This document shows positions 29,301 to 34,120 of a stretch of DNA of 64,000 nt, piece by piece. This DNA comes from Pseudomonas asiatica (lineage in GTDB: Bacteria; Pseudomonadota; Gammaproteobacteria; Pseudomonadales; Pseudomonadaceae): assembly GCF_009932335.1 (NCBI RefSeq), contig NZ_BLJF01000002.1, positions 1-64,000 on the forward strand. Direction: 5' to 3'. The notes under the pieces were generated by a model, which was not told the origin of the DNA, did not search any database, and saw only the letters and a list, made by a program, of their open reading frames with translations. Position numbers and translations under genes: made by a program. Within the stretch, counting starts at the first letter, position 1; every line of letters starts with the position of its first letter.

Positions 29301-30452
29301 AACATCGGCACAACGGTGGATTCCGTGCTCAAGTCGATCGGCTACAAGTTGGGTGACGTGGTCACCAACAAGATGGTGGGCAGCGACAACCGCTTCAGCA
29401 TCGATGCCAAAGGCAACATGACCGCCGAATACTGGGGCAAAAAGGGCTGGACCAACGACAATGGTGCGTCTGGACAGCTGCATGCCCAAGGTGATGGCAC
29501 CTTTGAGTTCTCCTACGCTGAAAGCGGTTACTACTATGTGGACTACAACTCGCAACAAAGCTTCCTGTTGCTGTCCAACCTGTCTGGCGTGGAAGCCATC
29601 GGCCTGAACAGCGCGGTCAATGTCAACGACCTGAAGCCTTACGACACCGATAGCAAGCCGCAGACCAACATCGACCCGAGCAAACTGGCGGAAGCGATCC
29701 TGGGCCACACCGAAGCCACCGTGCCGGGCAATGACACCGTCAACGGTGGTGATGGCAACGACATCATCTTCGGTGACCTGGTGAGCTTCGGTTCGGTCGC
29801 CGGCAACGGTGTCGAAGCCATACAGAGCTATGTTGCAGGCCAGCTGGGTGTGGCCCTGGGTGATGTCGACGGTCGCGTGCTGCACAAGTACATCGTCGAG
29901 CACGTCAGCGAATTCGATGTCTCGCGCAGCAACGATGGCAATGACATTCTCAACGGTGGCGCGGGCAATGACCTCCTGTTCGGCCAGGGCGGCGACGACA
30001 CCCTCGACGGTGGCAAGGGCAATGACATCCTGATCGGTGGCCTGGGCAAGGACACTTTGCTCGGTGGTGAAGGCAATGACATCCTGCTTGGCGGCAAGGG
30101 CGATGACACCATGACCGGTGGCAGCGGTGCCGACACCTTCGTATGGAAGGCTGGCGATACCGGCAATGACGTGATCAAGGACTTCAAGGTGGCCGAAGGC
30201 GACCGCATCGACCTGAAGGACCTGCTCCAGGGCGAGAAGGGCAGCACCATCGACAACTACCTGAAGCTCACCACGGTGGAAGGCACGACGACGCTGCAGG
30301 TCAGCAGCGAAGGCAAGCTCAATGCCGCCGGTGGTATCGCCAATGCCGACGTGACCATCAAGCTGGAAGGGGTGAACTGGTCCAACACCACGATCAACTC
30401 GTTGATCAGCGGTGCTGACCCGACCATCATCGTCCACAACAAGGACAGCTGA
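14358..30452 (+). CDS. lapA: LapA, giant repeat-containing RTX surface adhesin
   Basis: LapA mediates irreversible surface attachment and biofilm formation. The ATG at 14358 follows CACGGAGAG and gives 5,364 residues; the frame stays open upstream to 14253, but the protein starts with MSSVVAIVKSLVGQV like other LapA proteins. Order of parts: N-terminal retention module (about 1-120) holding the protein in the outer-membrane channel; LapG site TAAG at 107-110 (14676-14687); Gly-rich linker; one divergent repeat; twenty 100-residue repeats (15181-21180); two units of about 220 residues (21181-22480); six 202-residue repeats (22781-26416); a Calx-beta-like domain (about 26740-27050); cadherin-like domains (about 27060-27890); a PA14-like sugar-binding candidate (about 27900-28350); a vWFA domain with MIDAS motif DTSGS at 4857-4861 (28926); RTX nonapeptides (29746 and 29931-30140); and a C-terminal type I secretion signal. 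No frame break is seen. Confidence 0.96.
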   Translation: MSSVVAIVKSLVGQVIAVSPEGIRRVLIEGDRLLAGEEVLTGPGGAVTLELADGRLLDLGRDSQWSADAPDSSTDLSQATAQAAPSVEELQQAIAAGVDPTTELEATAAGPSSAGGGGALGGGHSFVMLEETAGRVDPTVGFPTDGLGFAAVLDGEEVGQLDATSNNQVTTPTTDTNVATDLVLGATSSISEAGGVIVYTATVGQAPTTNLVVTLSNGAVIVIPAGQTTGSVNVVVPANDTPYIDGGQISATVTGTTGGGGLIVTVPQTPAVTQVTDTVDTTTATLTASPSVTEGGVITYTVTLSNPAQTPVTVTLSNGQTITVEAGKTQGSVDFETPVNDVYNNGSTVSTTITGATGGNFEQLTPNPTPAQTTINDSVDTTTATLTATPSVTEGGVITYTVTLSNPAQTPVTVTLSNGQTITVEAGKTQGSVDFETPANDVYNNGSTVSTTITDATGGNFEQLTPNPTPAQTTINDSVDTTTATLTATPSVTEGGVITYTVTLSNPAQTPVTVTLSNGQTITVEAGKTQGSVDFETPANDVYNNGSTVSVTIESATGGNFEQLTPNPTPAQTTINDSVDTTTATLTATPSVTEGGVITYTVTLSNPAQTPVTVTLSNGQTITVEAGKTQGSVDFETPANDVYNNGSTVSTTITDATGGNFEQLTPNPTPAQTTINDSVDTTTATLTATPSVTEGGVITYTVTLSNPAQTPVTVILSNGQTITVEAGKTQGSVDFETPANDVYNNGSTVSVTIESATGGNFEQLTPNPAPAQTTINDSVDTTTATLTATPSVTEGGVITYTVTLSNPAQTPVTVTLSNGQTITVEAGKTQGSVDFETPANDVYNNGSTVSTTITGATGGNFEQLTPNPTPAQTTINDSVDNTTATLTATPSVTEGGVITYTVTLSNPAQTPVTVTLSNGQTITVEAGKTQGSVDFETPANDVYNNGSTVSVTIESATGGNFEQLTPNPTPAQTTINDSVDNTTATLTATPSVTEGGVITYTVTLSNPAQTPVTVTLSNGQTITVEAGKTQGSVDFETPANDVYNNGSTVSVTIESATGGNFEQLTPNPTPAQTTINDSVDTTTATLTATPSVTEGGVITYTVTLSNPAQTPVTVTLSNGQTITVEAGKTQGSVDFETPANDVYNNGSTVSTTITDATGGNFEQLTPNPTPAQTTINDSVDTTTATLTATPSVTEGGVITYTVTLSNPAQTPVTVTLSNGQTITVEAGKTQGSVDFETPANDVYNNGSTVSTTITDATGGNFEQLTPNPIPAQTTINDSVDTTTATLTATPSVTEGGVITYTVTLSNPAQTPVTVTLSNGQTITVEAGKTQGSVDFETPANDVYNNGSTVSVTIESATGGNFEQLTPNPTPAQTTINDSVDTTTATLTATPSVTEGGVITYTVTLSNPAQTPVTVTLSNGQTITVEAGKTQGSVDFETPANDVYNNGSTVSVTIESATGGNFEQLTPNPTPAQTTINDSVDTTTATLTATPSVTEGGVITYTVTLSNPAQTPVTVTLSNGQTITVEAGKTQGSVDFETPANDVYNNGSTVSVTIESATGGNFEQLTPNPTPAQTTINDSVDNTTATLTATPSVTEGGVITYTVTLSNPAQTPVTVTLSNGQTITVEAGKTQGSVDFETPANDVYNNGSTVSVTIESATGGNFEQLTPNPTPAQTTINDSVDTTTATLTATPSVTEGGVITYTVTLSNPAQTPVTVTLSNGQTITVEAGKTQGSVDFETPANDVYNNGSTVSVTIESATGGNFEQLTPNPTPAQTTINDSVDNTTATLTATPSVTEGGVITYTVTLSNPAQTPVTVTLSNGQTITVEAGKTQGSVDFETPANDVYNNGSTVSVTIESATGGNFEQLTPNPTPAQTTINDSVDNTTATLTATPSVTEGGVITYTVTLSNPAQTPVTVTLSNGQTITVEAGKTQGSVDFETPANDVYNNGSTVSTTITGATGGNFEQLTPNPTPAQTTINDSVDNTTATLTATPSVTEGGLITYTVTLSNPAQTPVTVTLSNGQTITVEAGKTQGSVDFETPANDVYNNGSTVSTTITGATGGNFEQLTPNPTPAQTTINDSVDNTTATLTATPSVTEGGVITYTVTLSNPAQTPVTVTLSNGQTITVEAGKTQGSVDFETPANDVYNNGSTVSVTIESATGGNFEQLTPNPTPAQTTINDSVDTTTATLTATPSVTEGGVITYTVTLSNPAQTPVTVTLSNGQTITVEAGKTQGSVDFETPANDVYNNGSTVSTTITGATGGNFEQLTPDPTPASTVINDSIDTVTVSIVSNGNVTEDQQPSFTVKVSQALDRPLTVTLSNGDTVTIEAGKTEVEYKTAAQGDDVIQDAGSVTLSVTDATVSGATFEKLAFGGPATVEISDTISEVVAKLTATESVTEGGEITYTVTLTSKDGLPLNIQSPLYFTLSDGKTVIEVPANSTTGSITVAAPDNVYMGANPPVVNAIDSVSGADVWKFEKLTLDKTEVTTTVTDESGTPGSGGDLVWVSIEADQVSVLENQNPTFTVKVNTVLAHDLVVTLSNDAQVTIKAGETSAQYTHAVQGDDVYQDAGTISVGLKSATDTAGSTFENLQFGGAASVGVTDTINEVVAKLTATDSVTEGGEITYTVTLTSQDGLPINNHSPLYFTLSDGKTVVVVPANSNTGSITVTAPNDVYVGAQPVVNAIDSVSGADAWKFEKLTLDKSEVSTTVTDGPGSEDITCLTLSATPTVAEGGTITYTATLTNKAGTDLVIKLSNGETITIAAGQKEASIIVDAPGDDVYIDAKDLSVTITDATGGNFEKLDVSSKAAVTKVTDTIDTTTVTLTATQSVVEGGVVTYTASVNHKVTGSDLVVKLANGQTITIPVGESSASVPFTAPDNAYNTNLDLTNKITDISGGNYEKTVAVGEPVTTVTDGPGTKDITHLTLSATPTVAEGGKITYTATLTNKAGTDLVIKLSNGETITIAAGSKEASVIVDAPGDDVYIDAEVLQVKVTETTGGDFEKLNVNSGAAVTKVTDTIDTTTVTLTATSTVAEGGVVTYTASVNHKVTGSDLVVKLANGQTITIPVGESSASVPFTAPNNVHNTNLDLTNKITDISGGNYEKTVAVGEPVTTVTDNPATPDVTTLTLTATDTVAEGGKITYTATLSNPAGTALTVKLSNGETITIAAGQKEGSITIDAPSDDVYIDAGTVQANIDSTNGGDFEKLDVSSTAAVTKVTDTIDTTTVTLTATSTVAEGGVVTYTASVNHKVTGSDLVVKLANGQTITIPVGESSASVPFTAPNNVHNTNLDLTNKITDISGGNYEKTVAVGEPVTSVTDNPATPDVTTLTLTATDTVAEGGKITYTATLSNPAGTALTVKLSNGEAITIAAGSKEASITIDAPSDDVYIDAEDLSVTVTGTTGGDFEKLDVSSKAAVTKVTDTIDTTTVTLTATSTVAEGGVVTYTASVNHKVTGSDLVVKLANGQTITIPVGESSASVPFTAPNNVHNTNLDLTNKITDISGGNYEKTVAVGEPVTSVTDNPATPDVTTLTLTATDTVAEGGKITYTATLSNPAGTALTVKLSNGEAITIAAGSKEASITIDAPSDDVYIDAEDLSVTVTGTTGGDFEKLDVSSKAAVTKVTDTIDTTTVTLTATSTVAEGGVVTYTASVNHKVTGSDLVVKLANGQTITIPVGESSASVPFTAPNNVHNTNLDLTNKITDISGGNYEKTVAVGEPVTTVTDNPATPDVTTLTLTATDTVAEGGKITYTATLSNPAGTALTVKLSNGEAITIAAGSKEASITIDAPSDDVYVDAEDLSVTVTGTTGGDFEKLDVSSTAAVTKVTDTIDTTTVTLTATSTVAEGGVVTYTASVNHKVTGSDLVVKLANGQTITIPVGESSASVPFTAPNNVHNTNLDLTNKITDISGGNYEKTVAVGEPVTTVADNPATPDVTTLTLTATDTVAEGGKITYTATLSNPAGTALNVKLSNGETITIAAGQKEGSITIDAPSDDVYIDAGTVQAKIDGTTGGDFELLATSGAYAVTKVSDTIDHTGLSLSATPTVAEGGQITYTATLTNKAGTDMTIKLSNGAVISIDAGKLSGSVTVPAPADDVYIDAGNVSAKITETSGGNFEKLNVSDTAAVTAVTDTIQTTTLSISGTAAVAEGGNATYVLNLTNKAETDVTVKLTYTGTAADGTDYTGVATVVIKANSSQATFTVPTFKDNATEGTEHFTVKIDSATGGNFEKLDISSSAGSVTTQIFEPAPVLDLDGNDSSGKTGADYQTTFTENQPGSGVSIGDVDVTITDFDSSQLTGATVTLTNRQPGDALNLGNSVNGITINANSTDGKVVLTLSGAASLADYIQAIKNITFINSSENPSTTPRIITVTVTDGVNTSNTATTTVNVIAVNDAPVATGGAVTGVEDTPLVLTWNDFNISDVDSALSSLGVTFTQLPAGSLQLFNGTAWVNVAQNQTVSQADIAAGNLRFVPKSNESGIDGYGGTGVGNKQADYAQIKYKPTDGTAAGGEATLKVDIAPVADKPGLNIGSNTPESLGLTKETWNSLTGLGTNGNGISGTALKNVFANSGSASKTEQVTSADSGGSVAAGTGSKTSGLIYLEAGQTYTFSGTADDSLQVYIGKTSVVGATWGAGGTISGSFSPPVSGYYTLEIYHANQSGPGSLDINVKVGNGPVTDLSSSAIPMYPNVAAMGSAGLSVSDFHGSDGQGYYDGYKLNEGPENGTVKLVGISTNLTDTDGSESLSVKLDGIPAGSVLSDGAGHTVTVGATSVDVTGWSLNGLSIKPPAYYQGSFDVKVTSTATESVGGSKASTEGTIKVTVYPDSYTASNLTTDSDSFTGTTTSDIIVADISGLHVTPGQDYNIAFIVDTSGSMGSAVDAARNSLKSVFDTLANSVKGAQSGTVNILLVDFSTQVNSTVSVNLGDKNALSTLYTALNTLYSSGSTNYEDAFKTTANWFKQLMDVGNTGSRQTFFITDGQPNVYQAGEREGTFRNIGTTVDSVLKSIGYKLGDVVTNKMVGSDNRFSIDAKGNMTAEYWGKKGWTNDNGASGQLHAQGDGTFEFSYAESGYYYVDYNSQQSFLLLSNLSGVEAIGLNSAVNVNDLKPYDTDSKPQTNIDPSKLAEAILGHTEATVPGNDTVNGGDGNDIIFGDLVSFGSVAGNGVEAIQSYVAGQLGVALGDVDGRVLHKYIVEHVSEFDVSRSNDGNDILNGGAGNDLLFGQGGDDTLDGGKGNDILIGGLGKDTLLGGEGNDILLGGKGDDTMTGGSGADTFVWKAGDTGNDVIKDFKVAEGDRIDLKDLLQGEKGSTIDNYLKLTTVEGTTTLQVSSEGKLNAAGGIANADVTIKLEGVNWSNTTINSLISGADPTIIVHNKDS
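14676..14687 (+). other. LapG cleavage site codons (TAAG) in LapA
   Basis: ACT GCG GCT GGC encodes Thr107-Ala-Ala-Gly110. Cleavage between the two alanines is established for LapA of P. fluorescens and P. putida. The motif is followed by a flexible Ser/Gly linker, consistent with an exposed periplasmic site. Confidence 0.85.
15181..21180 (+). repeat. Twenty tandem 300-bp repeats in lapA (100 residues each)
   Basis: Twenty consecutive units, each exactly 300 bp, recur without a single insertion or deletion. The protein unit runs DSVDTTTATLTATPSVTEGG through TVTLSNPAQTPVTVTLSNGQ and GKTQGSVDFETPANDVYNNG to LTPNPTPAQTTIN. Variation is confined to a few sites: DTTT or DNTT near the start, and one of STTITG, STTITD or SVTIES near the end, shuffled between units. 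Unit 1 and unit 20 are the most divergent, as expected for array edges. Confidence 0.97.
21181..22480 (+). repeat. Two divergent ~220-residue repeat units in lapA
   Basis: Two units of about 650 bp (roughly 21181-21840 and 21850-22480) share VSIVSNGN/VSIEADQ, a half with TLSDGKTV and PANS.TGSIT, and VVNAIDSVSGAD followed by WKFEKLTLDK. They are similar to each other but not identical and form the bridge between the 300-bp and 606-bp arrays. Confidence 0.85.
22781..26416 (+). repeat. Six tandem 606-bp repeats in lapA (202 residues each)
   Basis: The sequence CACCGATACCATCGACAC recurs at 22781, 23387, 23993, 24599, 25205 and 25811, always 606 bp apart, and a variant CAGCGACACCATCGAC at 26417 closes the array. 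Each unit holds two half-repeats, one with TYTASVNHKVTGSDLVVKLA and one with TYTATLSNPAGTALTVKLS. The units at 23993 and 24599 look identical over their full length by eye. Confidence 0.95.
29931..30140 (+). repeat. RTX calcium-binding nonapeptide repeats of LapA
   Basis: The coded protein shows consecutive GGxGNDxL-type motifs (NDGNDILNGG, GAGNDLLFGQ, GGDDTLDGG, GKGNDILIGG, GLGKDTLLGG, GEGNDILLGG, GKGDDTMTGG, GSGADTF). An isolated GGDGNDIIFGD lies at about 29746. They bind calcium after secretion and precede the C-terminal secretion signal. Confidence 0.92.
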
Positions 30453-30757
30453 TGCGCCAATGGGCTGCCCTGCAGCCCATCGCCATCACCGGCTTCAGGC
30501 TGGCGCTGTCCCTGTAGGAGCGGCCTTGTGTCGCGATGGGCTGCAGAGCAGCCCCCAGGTCTCCGGCATTGTTGCCGAAACCGTGGGGCCGCTTTGCGGC
30601 CCTGTCGCGACACAAGGCCGCTCCTACAGGACGCGTGCCTGGGCCTTTCCCGCAACTCCATGACAGCGCATACTCTGGCGCCGGGCCTGCGTGCCCGGTG
30701 ATCTTTGCCTATGCTGCTGTCTACCACCCAGGAACCAATGTGACGAGGGACACCGCC
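30453..30757. other. Intergenic region after lapA: terminator-like hairpin and REP pair
   Basis: This 305-bp gap has no gene. ATGGGCTGC (30460-30468) pairs with GCAGCCCAT (30472-30480) just after the lapA stop and may act as a terminator, although no T-run follows. The rest is mainly the REP pair at 30513-30630 and the ribosome site GAGGGA (30743-30748) of the next gene. Confidence 0.6.
30513..30630. repeat. REP pair (class B) after lapA
   Basis: TGTAGGAGCGGCCTTGTGTC at 30513-30532 and its inverted partner ending near 30630 (CGACACAAGGCCGCTCCTAC), with an internal hairpin (GGCCGCTTTGCGGCC). Same class as 9711-9826 and 59640-59757. Confidence 0.92.
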
Positions 30758-31099
30758 ATGTTCTACGTGCAACGCGATGCCGCTGGCCAGTTGCAGCGGG
30801 TCGAAGCAGCCGCTTTTGACCAGTTCACCGAAATGCTCCCCGCCGACCATGCCGATATCCAGGAATGGTTTGCCGATGACGTCGTGGAAAACAGCCTCAA
30901 CCAGCTCAAGCAAAGCGATCTCGACATGATCCGCGTGCTCGAGGACTTGATCGATGTGCTGACTGCCAAGGGTGTGTTCAAGATCACCGACCTGCCCCCC
31001 GGTGCGCAGGCCAAGCTGCTCAACCGTTCTACAGCGCGCAAGGCGCTCAGCAGCCTGAACAACCTCATCGATGAGGAAGAGCAGGGCGGGTTGATCTGA
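30758..31099 (+). CDS. Small conserved hypothetical protein next to lapA
   Basis: A 113-residue acidic, mostly helical soluble protein without signal peptide or membrane segment. The sequence runs MFYVQRDAAGQLQRVEAAAFDQ to an acidic tail NLIDEEEQGGLI, with a heptad-like centre (VVENSLNQLKQSDLDMIRVLEDLID). The ATG at 30758 follows GAGGGA by 9 bp. The gene sits where KT2440 has a small hypothetical gene downstream of lapA. The N-terminal half reads like a tryptophan-synthase-subunit-beta-like family sometimes annotated in Pseudomonas, but I cannot assign a function. Confidence 0.8.
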   Translation: MFYVQRDAAGQLQRVEAAAFDQFTEMLPADHADIQEWFADDVVENSLNQLKQSDLDMIRVLEDLIDVLTAKGVFKITDLPPGAQAKLLNRSTARKALSSLNNLIDEEEQGGLI

Positions 31100-31298
31100 T
31101 TGCGCGCCGCCTCTGACAGCCGTGCTATGGTTATTCTTTATCGGTATTTAAAATAAAACCCTTATGACTTTATAGTCGCTTCCACTGCGTACCCGTCGAC
31201 CAATCGATGCGCCGCACGACTTGAACCCACACGGGAAATCCCCGTGCGTTTCTGATCGTTGCGCGCCATTGAAGTCGCGCACTGCGTGGGAGTGAAAA

Positions 31299-32198
31299 AT
31301 GTCAGCCGCCTCGAACGCCTTGTCGATCATCGACAGCGCACTGCCGCAACGCTTCGAAATCCGCCCTTTTTCCGGTGCTGTAGGTGCCGAGATCATCGGC
31401 CTGGACTTGGCCAGGCCGGTCAACGCCGTGGATTTTGCCCGTATCCATCGCGCCCACCTCGACCACCATGTGCTGGTGTTTCGCGACCAACGCATCAGTC
31501 CCGACCAGCAGATCGCCTTCAGCCGCCGTTTTGGTCCATTGCAGATCCATGTGCTCAAGCAGTTCCTGCTCGCCGGCCACCCCGAGATCCTGATCGTTTC
31601 CAACATCATCGAGAATGGCCAGAACATCGGCCTGGGTGATGCCGGCAAGTTCTGGCACTCGGACCTGTCGTACAAGGAACTGCCCAGCCTCGGTTCCATG
31701 CTGCATGCCCAGGAACTGCCCGGCGAGGGCGGCGATACTCTGTTCGCCGACATGCACAAGGCCTGGGACGCTGTACCCGCGGCCCTGCGCAAGGTGGTCG
31801 AGGGCCGCAGTGCCGCTCACTCCTACACCGCCCGTTACGCCGAGACCAAGTTCGAAGGCAACTGGCGCCCGACCCTGACCGCCGAGCAGCTGGCGCAGGT
31901 ACAGGAAGTCATCCATCCGGTGGTGCGTACCCACCCGGAAAACGGCCGCAAGGCGCTGTTCGTCAGCGAAGGCTTCACCACCCGTATCGTCGGCCTGCCA
32001 AGTGACGAAAGCCGCGACGTGCTGCAACAGCTGTATGCCCTGAGCGTGCTGGAGCAGAACATCTATCGTCACCAGTGGCAGCCTCACGACCTGGTGTTCT
32101 GGGACAACCGCTCGCTGATCCACCTGGCCACTGGCTGCCCCGCACACCTGCGGCGCAAGCTGTATCGCACCACCATCCAGGGCGATGCCCCGTTCTGA
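31299..32198 (+). CDS. TauD/TfdA-family Fe(II)/2-oxoglutarate dioxygenase
   Basis: A 299-residue cytoplasmic oxygenase of the taurine dioxygenase family. The 2-His-1-carboxylate iron site is visible as HSD in KFWHSDLSYK and the distal His in SLIHLAT; the Arg of RKLYRTTIQGD is the usual 2-oxoglutarate ligand. Family members release sulfite from alkylsulfonates or oxidise related substrates. It is first in a probable four-gene operon with an ABC importer (19 bp to the next gene), so it likely acts on the imported compound. An AT-rich stretch at about 31128-31175 upstream (TTATTCTTTATCGG, TTTAAAATAAAACCC) fits a CysB-type promoter region, which would make the operon sulfate-starvation induced; this is inference. 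The true substrate is unknown. Confidence 0.88.
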   Translation: MSAASNALSIIDSALPQRFEIRPFSGAVGAEIIGLDLARPVNAVDFARIHRAHLDHHVLVFRDQRISPDQQIAFSRRFGPLQIHVLKQFLLAGHPEILIVSNIIENGQNIGLGDAGKFWHSDLSYKELPSLGSMLHAQELPGEGGDTLFADMHKAWDAVPAALRKVVEGRSAAHSYTARYAETKFEGNWRPTLTAEQLAQVQEVIHPVVRTHPENGRKALFVSEGFTTRIVGLPSDESRDVLQQLYALSVLEQNIYRHQWQPHDLVFWDNRSLIHLATGCPAHLRRKLYRTTIQGDAPF

Positions 32199-32216
32199 CG
32201 ACTGAGGAAACCCATC

Positions 32217-33236
32217 ATGCGTAAATCCATCAGCCGCCTGGCGGCAAGCATCGGCCTGGGCGCAAGCCTTGTCGTCGGCAGCCTGGCGGCCCCCGCCACG
32301 GCGCAAGCAGAAGGCAAGATTCGCATCGCCGAACAGTTCGGTATCGTCTACCTGCTGCTGAACGTAGTGCGTGACCAGCATCTGATCGAAAAACATGGCA
32401 AGGAGCAGGGCATCGACATCGAAGTCGATTGGGCCCAGCTGTCGGGTGGTTCGGCTATCAACGACGCACTGCTGTCCGGTTCGGTGGACATCGCCGGTGC
32501 CGGCGTCGGCCCGCTGTTGACCGTGTGGGACCGTACCAAGGGCCGACAGAACGTCAAGGCCGTGGCCTCGCTGGGCAACTTCCCGTACTACCTGGTCAGC
32601 AGCAACCCCAATGTGAAGACCATTGCCGACATCTCCGACAAGGACCGCATCGCCGTACCGGCGGTAGGCGTTTCGGTGCAGTCGCGCTTCCTGCAGTACG
32701 CCGCCGCCCAGCAATGGGGCGACAAGGAATACAACCGCCTCGACAAGTACACCCTGGCCGTGCCGCACCCGGATGCCACTGCCGCGCTGCTGGCCGGCGG
32801 CACCGAACTCAACGGACACTTCTCCAACCCGCCGTTCCAGGACCAGGTGCTCGCCAACAAGAACGTGCACGTTGTACTCAACAGCTACGACCTGCTCGGC
32901 CCCAACTCGCCGACCTTGCTGTTCGCCACTGAAAAATTCCGCAAGGACAACCCCAAGACTTACAAGGCCTTCGTTGATGCGCTGGCCGAAGCCGCGGACT
33001 TCGCCCAGAAGGACAAGGCGGCTGCCGCCGACACCTACATCCGCGTGACCAAGGCCAAGATCGACCGCGACACGTTGATCAGGCTGATCGACAACCCGCA
33101 GTACGAATTCACCGTCACGCCAAAGAACACCTACAAGTTGGCCGACTTCCTCTATCGGGTAGGCGCCATCAAGCACAAGCCGGAATCGTGGAAGGACTAC
33201 TTCTTCCAGGATGAACGCCCGCTGCAGGGGAGCTGA
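32217..33236 (+). CDS. ABC transporter substrate-binding protein, TauA/SsuA type
   Basis: A 339-residue periplasmic binding protein with a Sec signal peptide (about 1-30, cleavage near ATAQAEGK). The fold is of the NMT1/TauA class (about 35-300), with IRIAEQFGIVYLLLNVVRDQ at the start of the mature domain and SVDIAGAGVGPLL, a segment typical for binding-site walls of sulfonate/nitrate/aliphatic-compound receptors. It would deliver the ligand to the permease encoded at 34121. It follows the dioxygenase closely and precedes the ATPase gene by 6 bp. Confidence 0.88.
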   Translation: MRKSISRLAASIGLGASLVVGSLAAPATAQAEGKIRIAEQFGIVYLLLNVVRDQHLIEKHGKEQGIDIEVDWAQLSGGSAINDALLSGSVDIAGAGVGPLLTVWDRTKGRQNVKAVASLGNFPYYLVSSNPNVKTIADISDKDRIAVPAVGVSVQSRFLQYAAAQQWGDKEYNRLDKYTLAVPHPDATAALLAGGTELNGHFSNPPFQDQVLANKNVHVVLNSYDLLGPNSPTLLFATEKFRKDNPKTYKAFVDALAEAADFAQKDKAAAADTYIRVTKAKIDRDTLIRLIDNPQYEFTVTPKNTYKLADFLYRVGAIKHKPESWKDYFFQDERPLQGS

Positions 33237-33242
33237 CCGATC

Positions 33243-34106
33243 ATGACCGCCCCATTGCCAGGCCACACGGCCAGCAACCTGAGCCGTGTCGCAACGCCGC
33301 CTTTGCTCAAGGTGAATAACCTCAGCCTCGAATACCGCACCTCGCAACGCGTGGTGCGGGCCACCCATCAGGTCAGCTTCGAAGTCGACCGTGCCGACCG
33401 CTTCGTGCTGCTCGGCCCCTCCGGCTGCGGCAAGTCCACCTTGCTCAAGGCCGTGGCCGGGTTTATCTCGCCCCAGGAGGGGCAGATTCTGCTGCAAGGT
33501 CAGCCAGTCAGCGGTCCGGGCCCCGACCGCATCGTGGTGTTCCAGGAGTTCGACCAGCTGCCGCCATGGAAGACGGTGAAACAGAACGTCATGTTCCCTC
33601 TGCTGGTGTCGGGCCAGCTGAAACGCGCCGAGGCCGAGGAGCGGGCACTGCACTACCTGGAAAAAGTCGGCCTGGCCGCCTTCGCCGATGCCTACCCACA
33701 CACCCTGTCGGGCGGTATGAAGGCGCGCGTGGCGATTGCCCGGGCCTTGGCCACTCAGCCGAAGATCCTGCTGATGGACGAACCGTTCGCGGCACTTGAT
33801 GCGCTGACCCGGCGCAAGATGCAGGAAGAACTGCTGCTGCTATGGGAGGAGGTGCGTTTTACCCTGCTGTTCGTTACCCACTCCATCGAAGAAGCGCTGG
33901 TGGTCGGCAACCGCATCCTGCTGCTGTCGCCCCACCCGGGGCGGGTGCGTGCCGAAGTGCACAGCCACCAGTACGACTTGGGCAGCCTGGGGGGTAGCGA
34001 CTTCCAGGCCAGTGCCCGGCGCATCCATCGTTTGCTGTTCGATGGGGTGGATGCCCCCGAACAGCCCGACGATCTTGGTTTCAACGATATCCGTATTGCC
34101 TACTGA
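33243..34106 (+). CDS. ABC transporter ATP-binding protein, TauB/SsuB type
   Basis: A 287-residue importer ATPase. Walker A GPSGCGKST (about residues 59-67), Q-loop VFQEFDQLPPW, signature LSGGM (LSGGMKARVAIARAL) and Walker B ILLMDEP are all intact, and the switch His occurs in LFVTHS. LSGGM in place of LSGGQ is common in this subfamily. An N-terminal extension of about 20 residues precedes the ATPase core. It lies 6 bp after the binding-protein gene and 14 bp before the permease gene. Confidence 0.9.
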   Translation: MTAPLPGHTASNLSRVATPPLLKVNNLSLEYRTSQRVVRATHQVSFEVDRADRFVLLGPSGCGKSTLLKAVAGFISPQEGQILLQGQPVSGPGPDRIVVFQEFDQLPPWKTVKQNVMFPLLVSGQLKRAEAEERALHYLEKVGLAAFADAYPHTLSGGMKARVAIARALATQPKILLMDEPFAALDALTRRKMQEELLLLWEEVRFTLLFVTHSIEEALVVGNRILLLSPHPGRVRAEVHSHQYDLGSLGGSDFQASARRIHRLLFDGVDAPEQPDDLGFNDIRIAY

Positions 34107-34120
34107 CGGGAGCTTCAGCC

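Noticed and set aside
27267..30437. Antisense frames of about 500 codons at the lapA 3' end
   Set aside because: Biased codon use of a high-GC gene leaves an opposite frame open. The sense strand has vWFA and RTX domains; the antisense products resemble nothing.
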